NCBI GenBank assembly: GCA_029861955.1
Contig: JAOTYK010000021.1
Span: 1-64,000 of the forward strand
DNA from: Acidobacteriota bacterium
Lineage (GTDB): Bacteria; Acidobacteriota; Polarisedimenticolia; Polarisedimenticolales; Polarisedimenticolaceae
Length of the DNA: 64,000 nt
Direction: 5' to 3'
Numbering within the stretch: the stretch's first letter is position 1; each line of letters starts with the position of its first letter. The notes under the pieces are model-generated. The model was not told where the DNA came from. It saw only the letters and a program-made list of their open reading frames with translations, and did not search any database. The translations under genes were made by a program, and so were the position numbers. Of the stretch, positions 8,077 to 16,474 are shown one piece after another.

Positions 8077-10002
8077 TCAGGGATTGGTCAAGCGGCGCGA
8101 GCCGCTACCGTCAATAAACGACCGAAACCACAACTCGAGTGTCATCAGACTGAAGACCTGCTTGGCCAGGATAAACTCGCGGTCGTGAAGCGCCTTGCGG
8201 AGCCCCTGGATGGCCTCGGGCCTGAAAATGCCTCGTCGCCGAACCGCCTCGTCCCCGATCAGGTCTTCCATCATCGCAAGAAAGCGTGGGTTACCAAAGT
8301 GACCTTCCACCGGAACATAAAACGGCATCTTGCGTCGTCGAGCCGTCGTCCGCGGAAGCAACCCTTCCGCCACACGCCGCAAGCAGTACTTCCCGATCAG
8401 TCGACGAATGTGGAACTTTCGAGGAAGCCCGAAAGCGAACTCGATCAACTCGTGATCAAGAAAAGGAACCCTACCCTCGATGCCGGCGGCCATACTCATC
8501 TTGTCCTGGCGCAACAGCATATTGTCCGGCAACCAGTGACCGAACTGCAACCGCAGCATCTCATCGAATCTACGTGTCGCGACCGCATCGTCCTCGGCGA
8601 TATCTGTGGACGATCCGATTTCGCCAAGAACATCCTCGTGGAATAGCCCGTCGGTATCCCGGCGGTCGAACAACGAGATCAGGTGCCGATAGCGCGCATC
8701 GAGGTCGTCTTCCTCGAGTTGGTCGTGAAAGTCGAGAAGTTTCAATTTGCCGCGACGACCGAGGCTCGCAGGGTATTTGAAGGCAAGATTCAACAGTCCC
8801 GGCGGCGTCAAACGTAGGAGTGGATGGACCACTCCCCTTCGCAGCAGGCGTGGAGCGATCCGCGTGTACAGATCTGCGAGCCAGAGCACCTTGTGAAAGA
8901 GGTATCCCCCGAAGAACTCGTCGGCACCTTCTCCGGTGAGGATGACGGTGACTTGCTTCTTGGCCTCGTGGGCAAGCTTGTACATCGGCAGGCTAATCGG
9001 GTCGCCCAGAGGGTCGTCGGAATGGTAGACAACGTCCTGCAACAGGTCGATATCGGTCGGCCCACACTGAATCGTGTGATGTTTGCAGCCCAGTAGATCC
9101 GCAGTGGCTTCGGCCTCACGCAATTCGTCATGCTCGTAATCGAATCCGACAGAGAACGTATTTACTTGACCCATTTTCTGGCGAGTCATCAATGCCACGA
9201 TCAGACTCGAATCCAACCCTCCGCTGAGGTATGCCCCCACCGGCACATCAGAAATCAGCCGTCGTTGGACGCTACGCTCCAGTTGCTCGCCGAGTGCTTC
9301 GATGGCCTCGCCCTCGGAGCTATAGTTCTGCTTGGTGTCACCCGTCGGCGGGGTCCAGTATCGAACGGTCCGGGTCTCCCCACGACGATGGATCAGATAG
9401 TGCCCAGCCGGAAGCCGCCGCACACCCTTCAGGAGAGTCGTGTTGCCGGGGACATATCGCAGCGCCAGGTAGCCCTGAAGCGCATCGAGATTCACTTCGC
9501 GATTCCATTCGTTCCAGCAACAGAACGTCTTGCTCTCCGAAGAGAACAAGAATCGATCACCCACTTGTAGCGTATACAGCGGTTTGATGCCGACGCGATC
9601 CCGCGCAAGAAACAGAGACTTCTCCTCTCGATCATAGATCGCAAAGGCGAACATCCCGTTGAGTCTGTCCAGGGCGTCGACACCGAATTCCGCATAGCAG
9701 GCCAGTAAAACTTCGGTGTCGGAATCTGATCGGAAGCTATAGCCACGACCGATCAGCGTCTGACGCAGCTCCCGGTAATTGTAGATCTCACCGTTGAAGA
9801 CGATGACATACCGGCGATCGGGGCTGAACATCGGCTGGTGCCCGCCCGCGATGTCGATGATGCTAAGTCGGCGATGACCCAGGGAAACCGCGCCTTCCTC
9901 GAAGGTGCCGGAATCGTCAGGCCCACGATGGGTCAACATCTTGGTCATCTGCTCCAGCAAGTCTGGAGCGGAAAAACCACAGAATCCGACGATGCCACAC
10001 AT
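8077..10002 (-). CDS. asnB: Asparagine synthase (glutamine-hydrolysing) / EPS-associated amidotransferase
   Basis: The 641-aa product has a complete class II glutamine amidotransferase domain: Cys2 in MCGIVGF is the nucleophile, followed by HRGPDDSG and FNGEIYNYREL. Its synthetase domain has PP-loop LSGGLDSS at about residue 260. Such proteins sit in many exopolysaccharide loci, including exosortase-A-associated ones, where they may amidate uronic acids rather than make asparagine (established association, function inferred). It follows the toroid protein gene by 6 bp. Contrast it with the asparagine-synthase-like gene at 25.5 kb, which has no N-terminal Cys. Confidence 0.9.
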   Translation of the reverse strand: MCGIVGFCGFSAPDLLEQMTKMLTHRGPDDSGTFEEGAVSLGHRRLSIIDIAGGHQPMFSPDRRYVIVFNGEIYNYRELRQTLIGRGYSFRSDSDTEVLLACYAEFGVDALDRLNGMFAFAIYDREEKSLFLARDRVGIKPLYTLQVGDRFLFSSESKTFCCWNEWNREVNLDALQGYLALRYVPGNTTLLKGVRRLPAGHYLIHRRGETRTVRYWTPPTGDTKQNYSSEGEAIEALGEQLERSVQRRLISDVPVGAYLSGGLDSSLIVALMTRQKMGQVNTFSVGFDYEHDELREAEATADLLGCKHHTIQCGPTDIDLLQDVVYHSDDPLGDPISLPMYKLAHEAKKQVTVILTGEGADEFFGGYLFHKVLWLADLYTRIAPRLLRRGVVHPLLRLTPPGLLNLAFKYPASLGRRGKLKLLDFHDQLEEDDLDARYRHLISLFDRRDTDGLFHEDVLGEIGSSTDIAEDDAVATRRFDEMLRLQFGHWLPDNMLLRQDKMSMAAGIEGRVPFLDHELIEFAFGLPRKFHIRRLIGKYCLRRVAEGLLPRTTARRRKMPFYVPVEGHFGNPRFLAMMEDLIGDEAVRRRGIFRPEAIQGLRKALHDREFILAKQVFSLMTLELWFRSFIDGSGSRRLTNP

Positions 10003-10008
10003 AAGCTT

Positions 10009-11679
10009 CTACTCGTCCAGCTCGCCGATTCGGATCTGAATTCGTTTCTCGATAGGTTCGGTGACCTGGCCTCGACGATCGATCACGGTGTCGATAATCT
10101 CCGGTAGCGCCAGTTCGTGAGGAACGAAGTATCGTGAAGACCCCATGTGGATCGTGGTGAACACGCTTCGATGCTCGAGACGTTCGATGCGTTGTAGGTC
10201 GGCCCCTGAGATCCGGTCGACAATCGTTACGCATTCTTCGCCCGTCTCGATCATCCGCTCGAGCTGAAGACCCACGTCCTGCTTGCGATAGATCAAGACA
10301 CGCACAAGCAGCCGTTTGAGCCACGCGGCGACGGCGCTGAATCGACCGGTCGTCAACGTAAACACGCGAAATAGCAGGAACTTGAATGGCGTCATCAGCG
10401 GTCGGGCGAAGATGTAGAACGGAGCGTTGACCCGAATTCGATCGCCGTCGAGCGCCACATCGGCATTCGCAACGAATGACTGGTTGGAGCAATTCTTGCC
10501 GCCCACCAGGCTCCCCAGATACCCACAACTGGAGAACACCAACCGTTTCCGCTGTCGGTCGAAGAGCTTGACGACGCCACCCTTCGACAACCCCACGAAG
10601 AGATCGTACCGGCGACGCCGGACCTTCAACAATCCTGCGAGAGGAAACGACCAGGTCTGTGCATCCGCCGAGGGTGGATCGCTCTCGATCGCGGTCCTCG
10701 AATCCTTGCCCAACGCCCTGAGCGCGAACACGTAGTTATTCATGAGCACGAAGTAGTTGTAGGGATCCACGGACACCAGACCGGCGGCACTACCATCGAG
10801 GACGGATTCCCGCATGGTCTCGGCGATCCACCTCGCCGCTCCACTCTTACCGGAGAGCATCTCGAAGCCGGCCGGATAGTAGGTTTGCGTGTTGCGACTG
10901 GCGTACTCGCCGCCGATACTTCGGTCGGGGTGAATGAAATGCTTCAGAAATTCACACGCCCGCTGCAGTGACTCGAGTAACCGATCGTCGTCGGTCAACT
11001 CCCAGCAACGAGCCAGGTAAAACGTTCCGTGAGTCTGGTAACCCGGGTCGGCTCCACCGTACTCCTCGTACCAACCCTCATCAGACTGATGCGCGAGGAT
11101 CTTTTCGAGAAAGTAGCGATACCGTTCGAAGTATTTCGGTTCCGAGAGAATCCGAGACGCGTGTAGCAATGCCGCCGCCGCCGCCGCCAGATGATTCGAT
11201 AGGAAACCGTGGGACTCGTCGTTCACGGTTAGCCAGTCAGCAACCCCACGCAGGGTCGCGCGGAAGCCGTCGCTGACCTCGTCATCGAGATGTCCTTCGA
11301 GCAGTAGATAGGCCTCGGACATGTAGAAACCGGTGAAAGCGGTCGCCGCCAGGGATCGCTCACCGGGGTAGGCCTCGTTGAAATCGCCGCCGCGGTTCTG
11401 AATCTGTGCCCAGTAACGAAAGCCTCCCTGCAGCCAACCACGCAAAACCTCGCTGCCGTAGAGTGGGTTGCCCTCGAATTCAGTGACGTACAAATAGGCC
11501 AGGGTGCAGATCCCTTCCTGGAATCGAGCACCGGGGAAGTCGGTAAACTTCCAACTCCAGTAGGTGCGATCGAGGCAGCCGAAGGACCGACTACAAGCAT
11601 CGCGGTCGAGCATTCCGAGGACCCGACGGTGCTCCTGGAGTAACGTCTGCTGATACAGACTGGCGGGGTCGATCGTCAC
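10009..11679 (-). CDS. Alpha/alpha-toroid (heparinase II/III-like) protein of EPS locus
   Basis: This 556-aa protein has no signal peptide. The first ~350 residues have the repeated helical pattern of an alpha/alpha toroid, with aromatic- and Asp/Tyr-rich segments such as CLDRTYWSWKFTDFPGARFQ and NTQTYYPAGFEMLSGK. The C-terminal ~180 residues are beta-rich. It resembles heparinase II/III-like or glucuronyl-epimerase-like proteins found beside asparagine-synthase-type genes in polysaccharide clusters. I cannot identify catalytic residues with confidence. It lies between the flippase-like protein (5 bp) and the amidotransferase (6 bp). Probable role: modification or trimming of a cytoplasmic glycan intermediate; function unproven. 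Confidence 0.6.
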   Translation of the reverse strand: MTIDPASLYQQTLLQEHRRVLGMLDRDACSRSFGCLDRTYWSWKFTDFPGARFQEGICTLAYLYVTEFEGNPLYGSEVLRGWLQGGFRYWAQIQNRGGDFNEAYPGERSLAATAFTGFYMSEAYLLLEGHLDDEVSDGFRATLRGVADWLTVNDESHGFLSNHLAAAAAALLHASRILSEPKYFERYRYFLEKILAHQSDEGWYEEYGGADPGYQTHGTFYLARCWELTDDDRLLESLQRACEFLKHFIHPDRSIGGEYASRNTQTYYPAGFEMLSGKSGAARWIAETMRESVLDGSAAGLVSVDPYNYFVLMNNYVFALRALGKDSRTAIESDPPSADAQTWSFPLAGLLKVRRRRYDLFVGLSKGGVVKLFDRQRKRLVFSSCGYLGSLVGGKNCSNQSFVANADVALDGDRIRVNAPFYIFARPLMTPFKFLLFRVFTLTTGRFSAVAAWLKRLLVRVLIYRKQDVGLQLERMIETGEECVTIVDRISGADLQRIERLEHRSVFTTIHMGSSRYFVPHELALPEIIDTVIDRRGQVTEPIEKRIQIRIGELDE

Positions 11680-11684
11680 GGCGG

Positions 11685-12677
11685 TCAGCTTTCCTTCTCG
11701 GTAGTGGCGTCATTGTAACGGTCACTCGATGGTGCCGGCAGCACGAAGGCCAGCGCCCCGGGTAGAGCCCACAGAACCGTTGTAAAGCGCTGCAGAAGCG
11801 AAATCACTCCGCCCGACCCCACACCCACCAGACCGAGCAAGAACACGTACATCGCCTCCCCGGTCCCGAGGGCTCCGGGCGGATTGATGGGTACCGCCAT
11901 TCCAAGCATTGCGATCGGGATCAGCAAGAAGAAGCTGGGCCACGGTATGTCGGTTCCGAGAATCGAGAACGCCAGCATGATGTTGAAGACGACGATCAGG
12001 ATTTGGCTGACAAACGACACGACAAACGCGCGAAGAAGGAGTGCTCGCTGACCCCGGAACGGCCGCAAGCTATTGCGCGCCATCTCAAGCCAACGGGATA
12101 TCCACGTCGTCCCTGCCAACGAGGATCCCATAGACAGTCGATAGAGAAACCAGGCGACACCCGGAAGGAGAACAACCGCAACCAGACACGCCAATAGAAC
12201 GAGATCGACGATTCGACTCTGACCGATCAATGCCCGATTCCAGAGCAACGCTAGAGGAACGACCAGAATGATTGCATAAAGACCCAGAACGCGGTCAATG
12301 GCCACCGAGGCGACGATCGCCATTCTTCGTTCGGTGCTATTGACCCTAAATGCCAAGACCCGGTAGACATCGCCGCCGGTCGATCCGATCAGCACCTGAT
12401 TGAAAAGGAGCCCCGCCAACGTAAGCTGAAAGACTCGCAACATCCCGCATTCGACGCCGGTTGCTCGTAGTAGCCATCGCCACCGAACTGCGCACATCCA
12501 TTGAACGACGCCAAAGAGCAGCTGGGCCGCGAGCAACCATGGCCAATGGTCGCGCGCAGCGCCAACAACTGCCAGGTCGAGATGACCCGAACGGGCCAGC
12601 CAGACCAGTATTGCAACGGCGACCACCAACTTGATCGTGATCAGGGTGTAGCGCCGAATGGACGAGCCCTGCTTCAT
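11685..12677 (-). CDS. Lysylphosphatidylglycerol synthase TM-region / flippase-like membrane protein (PF03706)
   Basis: The 330-aa product has about eight hydrophobic segments and the family signatures LLFNQVLIGSTGGDVYRV (loop after TM3) and NPPGALGTGEAMYVFLLGLVG near the end. PF03706 proteins include the flippase half of MprF and many EPS-locus proteins of unknown substrate. It has no attached aminoacyl-transferase domain. Its start overlaps the upstream fusion gene by 4 bp (ATGA). Likely role: inner-membrane lipid or lipid-linked sugar translocation for the polysaccharide (inference). Confidence 0.82.
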   Translation of the reverse strand: MKQGSSIRRYTLITIKLVVAVAILVWLARSGHLDLAVVGAARDHWPWLLAAQLLFGVVQWMCAVRWRWLLRATGVECGMLRVFQLTLAGLLFNQVLIGSTGGDVYRVLAFRVNSTERRMAIVASVAIDRVLGLYAIILVVPLALLWNRALIGQSRIVDLVLLACLVAVVLLPGVAWFLYRLSMGSSLAGTTWISRWLEMARNSLRPFRGQRALLLRAFVVSFVSQILIVVFNIMLAFSILGTDIPWPSFFLLIPIAMLGMAVPINPPGALGTGEAMYVFLLGLVGVGSGGVISLLQRFTTVLWALPGALAFVLPAPSSDRYNDATTEKES

Positions 12678-15304
12678 TCGTCTTGCTGCGTTTCACTCTT
12701 GATCGTGGCCAGAAAGGGACCCATCGCAAGATAATCCAGACGCGAAGACAAATAAGCGCGAATTGCATCCTTCGGCGAACAGACGATCGGCTCTTCGTGC
12801 ATATTGAAACTGGTATTTACCAACACCGGAATGCCGGTCAATTCGTTGTAGCGCTCCAGGATGCGGTAGATGCTGGGATTAATCTCCGGAGTGATGAACT
12901 GGGGACGTGCGGTGCCATCAACGTGTACCACCGCCGGGCAGTGTTCCTTCATCCACTCGGTGCAGTCCAGAATGATCGTCATGAACTTGCAGGCGTGCTC
13001 CATACCCTTGACGCTGGGGAAGAGTCGGTCCGCGTGTTCCGCCATCACGACCGGGGCGAACGGCATGAACTCGGTCCGCCCCAACCGTTTGTTGAGCCAA
13101 TCGTTGGCCTCGGGTTCTGTCGTGCTGTAAAGGATCGTACGGTTGCACAACGCGCGGGGACCAAATTCCATGCGGCCGTCGAATCGCGCGATGACGTTCT
13201 TCTCCGCCAGAAGCTCTGCAATCCGCGTTTCCGGGTCGTCGAGTCTCTCGTAGGTTAAGCCTTCGTCCGCCACGGCGTCGAGAGCCTCGACCATTTGAGC
13301 CTCGCTGTACTCGGGACCCAGATACATGCTATCGCTCGGAGTCGGTTCTGCCTGCATCAACTCCAGTGCCGCGCCGGGGCCGAGCCCGCCATCGCCCATG
13401 TTCGGATAGATGTAGACGTTTTCGAAGCCGAACGCGTGAAACAACGCGGCATTGGCCTTGACGTTAGCAAAGATACCGCCACTGAGACAGAGATTGCGGG
13501 CCGCCGTTTGCTCTGCGAATGGGCGCACGATCGCGATAAGCTCTTCTTCAAGAATTCGCTGAAAGACATGAGCCACATCTTCGCGTGAGTAACCCTCTAA
13601 CAGTCGCGCGAGGGGCTGTTTGTAGTTGCGATATTGCAGAGCCTCAAAAAGACTCTCACCTCGCATCATGCTACCGAAGCCGAAACCGCGAATGATGCCC
13701 TCGGAGTAGTAACGCTTGTCAAGCTGGAAGCCGGGCCCGGAAACGCGGATGGTGCTCCGCACCTTGTCATACAGATCGGGTTTGGCCTCGCCAAATCCAC
13801 TGAGTCCCGTAATCTTGCCCTCATGGCGGTTGGCCTTGAACCCGAGCACCTGCGTGCAGGCGGTGTAGAACTGCCCGAGGGAGTGCGGGTATTCGATGGT
13901 ATGCAGATGACGGATCCGCCCCTCCATGCCGTAGGAAACCGACATCGAGTCGTAATCCCCCACCCCGTCGGCGGTAACGATCAGTGCATCGTCGAAGGGG
14001 GCCGTCCGGTAGACCGACGAAGCGTGACACAAATGATGCGGTACAAAATGAAGACGTGGCTCGATCCCGTAAGCCTGCTTCAGGAAGGTAATTACACGTC
14101 CGTAGCCCAGTGCACGCTTCCAGGCGTACACCCTGTAAAGCAGTTTGTTGAAGTGCGGGAAATAGTCGTTCCACCCGTGAAAATCGGAAGTGTCGGCCCA
14201 CTGATTGGCGACCATTCGCCGAAACAACTTCCCGCCGGGAATGCCCGCCACAACCACATCGGTGATCCGCTCCGGTGAGACTCCCGCAGTCTCGATCACT
14301 GCCCGAATACTTTTTTCCGGCGGATAGATCGTCGAAAACTTGACCCGATCCATCCGCTCCTCGCTGATGGCTGCCAGGCAGTTGTGGCCATCAAACAGCG
14401 AACTTCCCGTTTCGTGAGTCGTGCTGATTCCGAGCACAAGATCTCTAGAGCGAGTCCCTTGCTCAACTAGTCGATCAGTCGTCGTGGTGTCGTACAACGC
14501 CTTTACCTGCTCGATCACTTCTTCACAGTGCCGCAATTTGGAGCGCTGTGAAAGATGTGACTGGGTGTAGATCTTGGATTTGTGACCTTTGAGCTCTGAT
14601 TTTGCCAGCGGTGCTGCGAAATCCGCCAGGTGAAATAGCAGCACGAGAGGGTTCCCGCTGCGGCGAAATGCATTGAGTCGCCAGCGAGAGTACCAACCGC
14701 CTAGGACCTGTCCGTAGGACGGATGGAACGGAAACGGCGCCGGTCGATGGGATGGCATCGGCAACTCAATCAGATCTCGATCGAGCAGTGGCCGCGAAGG
14801 CGTTGAAAGGATCGAAGGGACCCCGATTCTACGTGCGAAAGCCGAATCGGGATAGACCGACGAGTCATAGCGATAACCGGCCTCAGCAACGAGTTCCAGT
14901 GCTTCACGATCGATCTTGTAACTCGGCGCGCGGAAGCCGCCGACGTTGACACCCAACGTCTTCTCCAGGGCAGCCTTGCTTTCAAAGATCTCGGCGCGCT
15001 TCTGCTCCGAACTACAGTCCGACAGCCAGGCGTGGTGCATCGTGTGGGAGGCGATCTCGTGGCCCCGAGCCACCGCGTCCTGTAACAACGCCAGTTTGGC
15101 TGGATTCTCGAGATCGCGGGCGATCACGAACAGGGTCGCCTTGAGTTGATGGACGTCAAGAAAATCGAGGCATGCAGAAAGGCCGCTCTCGAAGATAGGA
15201 TCGGTTTCCGACTCCCAGGACAGGCCATGGCAGCCAAAGATGTCTGCCGCCCCATCGAGATCGACGTGGATCACGGCCTTGGGATTATTCACGTTGCTAC
15301 CCAA
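12674..15304 (-). CDS. Polysaccharide deacetylase (NodB) - carbamoyltransferase (NodU/CmcH) fusion
   Basis: One 876-aa reading frame joins two enzymes. Residues ~8-240 are a NodB domain: VDLDGAAD in place of the usual TFDDG, zinc motif SHTMHH, and FRAPSYKI. From ~286 (LVLGISTTHETGSSL) it is a NodU/CmcH-type carbamoyltransferase with the metal-binding HHLCHASSVYRTAPFDDA segment, VTADGVGDYDS, and a C-terminal nucleotide-binding domain with GRMEFGPRALCNR. NodU-type enzymes move carbamoyl from carbamoyl phosphate to sugar hydroxyls; NodB-type enzymes remove N-acetyl groups. Normal sizes are ~220 and ~580 aa, so both domains look complete. It has its own upstream gap of 95 bp, then overlaps the flippase-like gene. 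Confidence 0.88.
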   Translation of the reverse strand: MGSNVNNPKAVIHVDLDGAADIFGCHGLSWESETDPIFESGLSACLDFLDVHQLKATLFVIARDLENPAKLALLQDAVARGHEIASHTMHHAWLSDCSSEQKRAEIFESKAALEKTLGVNVGGFRAPSYKIDREALELVAEAGYRYDSSVYPDSAFARRIGVPSILSTPSRPLLDRDLIELPMPSHRPAPFPFHPSYGQVLGGWYSRWRLNAFRRSGNPLVLLFHLADFAAPLAKSELKGHKSKIYTQSHLSQRSKLRHCEEVIEQVKALYDTTTTDRLVEQGTRSRDLVLGISTTHETGSSLFDGHNCLAAISEERMDRVKFSTIYPPEKSIRAVIETAGVSPERITDVVVAGIPGGKLFRRMVANQWADTSDFHGWNDYFPHFNKLLYRVYAWKRALGYGRVITFLKQAYGIEPRLHFVPHHLCHASSVYRTAPFDDALIVTADGVGDYDSMSVSYGMEGRIRHLHTIEYPHSLGQFYTACTQVLGFKANRHEGKITGLSGFGEAKPDLYDKVRSTIRVSGPGFQLDKRYYSEGIIRGFGFGSMMRGESLFEALQYRNYKQPLARLLEGYSREDVAHVFQRILEEELIAIVRPFAEQTAARNLCLSGGIFANVKANAALFHAFGFENVYIYPNMGDGGLGPGAALELMQAEPTPSDSMYLGPEYSEAQMVEALDAVADEGLTYERLDDPETRIAELLAEKNVIARFDGRMEFGPRALCNRTILYSTTEPEANDWLNKRLGRTEFMPFAPVVMAEHADRLFPSVKGMEHACKFMTIILDCTEWMKEHCPAVVHVDGTARPQFITPEINPSIYRILERYNELTGIPVLVNTSFNMHEEPIVCSPKDAIRAYLSSRLDYLAMGPFLATIKSETQQDE

Positions 15305-15399
15305 ATCTCCGGGGGTCCCGCGACCTCGAACGAGACTACCGAGTTTCCCGGGAGTTTTCCACGTCGAATCCTGTAAGTGAAGGTCTTACAAGACGGATT

Positions 15400-16455
15400 T
15401 TATCGATCCGCGTCATTGACGCCTGACGGCCCCCTGACCGACCGCTCCCGCATCAGGTCCCGAAGCCCCTGCTTCAGCGTCCATATTTCCTTCTGAACCA
15501 TGTTGGCCTGCTGAGCGATGACCCCGAAGGCAAACAGCATCATCGTGATGATTGCCATCGCAAGGCTGATGATCACCATGTAGACCGAAACCTGACCAAG
15601 GAATAGACGCCAGATTGCAGCCACCAGAAAACCGAAGCTGAGCAATAGACTGACAACGCTTAGCCCCCAGACATAGCGCATTGGATTTCCAAACAAACTA
15701 AACAGGCTATGGGTCAGAACCAGCTTATTGACCTTGGAAGAACTCTTGCGCTCGACCTTGCGATCCTGAAGCTTGTACTCCTTCCACTCAAGCAGCGCCG
15801 GGATCTCGCTGAAGCGGTAGTTCAACGCCTGGGCCTTTAGAACCACCTCCAGGTGGAACTCCTTACCATCCTCTTCCAACGGCAAGGAACGGATACAGTA
15901 TCGACGGTAGGCCCGGGTCATGCCGGTATTCATGGTGGCGGCGTTGGTCATCAGCGTGCGGATAACGCGGTTGCCGAAACGGCTGAAGAAAACCCTCTTC
16001 CACGGAACGTTTCGATAGCCACCACCGGAAAGATGCGGACTGGCGATGACGATGTCCGTTGCGGGGTCAGCTTGAATCGCCGTGTAGAGTTGCTCGACGA
16101 TATCGTCTCCCCATGACAGATCAATCTCGGTGGTGACGATGATCGCACCGCGAGCCTGCCCGATTCCGGTCCGCAACGCATGGCCCCGACCGCGGTTGCG
16201 GTCGTAGGACAGCACACGCAGCCGCGGTTCGTCGGCGGCGACGTCGCGAGCCACGTCCAGCGAGCCGTCTCGCGAGCCGTCGTTGACGACGATCAACTCC
16301 CATTCGACCGACAATTCGCGCAGTTTCTTGAGGAGACCGTGGAGGGCGGCCACGAGGATCTCGGACTCGTTGTAGAACGGACAGATCACCGACAATTCAA
16401 GCGTCGCCCGGCTGTCCACGGTCATCAGATCGCCCCGAGTCGGTTCTTGCAGCAT
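15400..16455 (-). CDS. Glycosyltransferase family 2 (DPM1-like) with C-terminal membrane anchor
   Basis: From the chosen start the protein is 351 aa. It has ELSVICPFYNESEIL, VVNDGSRDGSLD and the donor/metal motif TEIDLSW (ExD-like) of GT2 enzymes related to dolichyl-phosphate mannose synthase. Two hydrophobic helices follow (~280-335), then a short basic tail, the layout of polyprenyl-phosphate sugar synthases. I chose ATG 16455, which has GGGAG 9 bp upstream; ATG 16494 would overlap the upstream gene by 20 bp. It probably makes a polyprenyl-phosphate-sugar donor for the adjacent PMT-like GT-C enzyme (inference from pairing). Confidence 0.85.
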   Translation of the reverse strand: MLQEPTRGDLMTVDSRATLELSVICPFYNESEILVAALHGLLKKLRELSVEWELIVVNDGSRDGSLDVARDVAADEPRLRVLSYDRNRGRGHALRTGIGQARGAIIVTTEIDLSWGDDIVEQLYTAIQADPATDIVIASPHLSGGGYRNVPWKRVFFSRFGNRVIRTLMTNAATMNTGMTRAYRRYCIRSLPLEEDGKEFHLEVVLKAQALNYRFSEIPALLEWKEYKLQDRKVERKSSSKVNKLVLTHSLFSLFGNPMRYVWGLSVVSLLLSFGFLVAAIWRLFLGQVSVYMVIISLAMAIITMMLFAFGVIAQQANMVQKEIWTLKQGLRDLMRERSVRGPSGVNDADR

Positions 16456-16474
16456 CTTCGCAGTCTCCCGGGCG

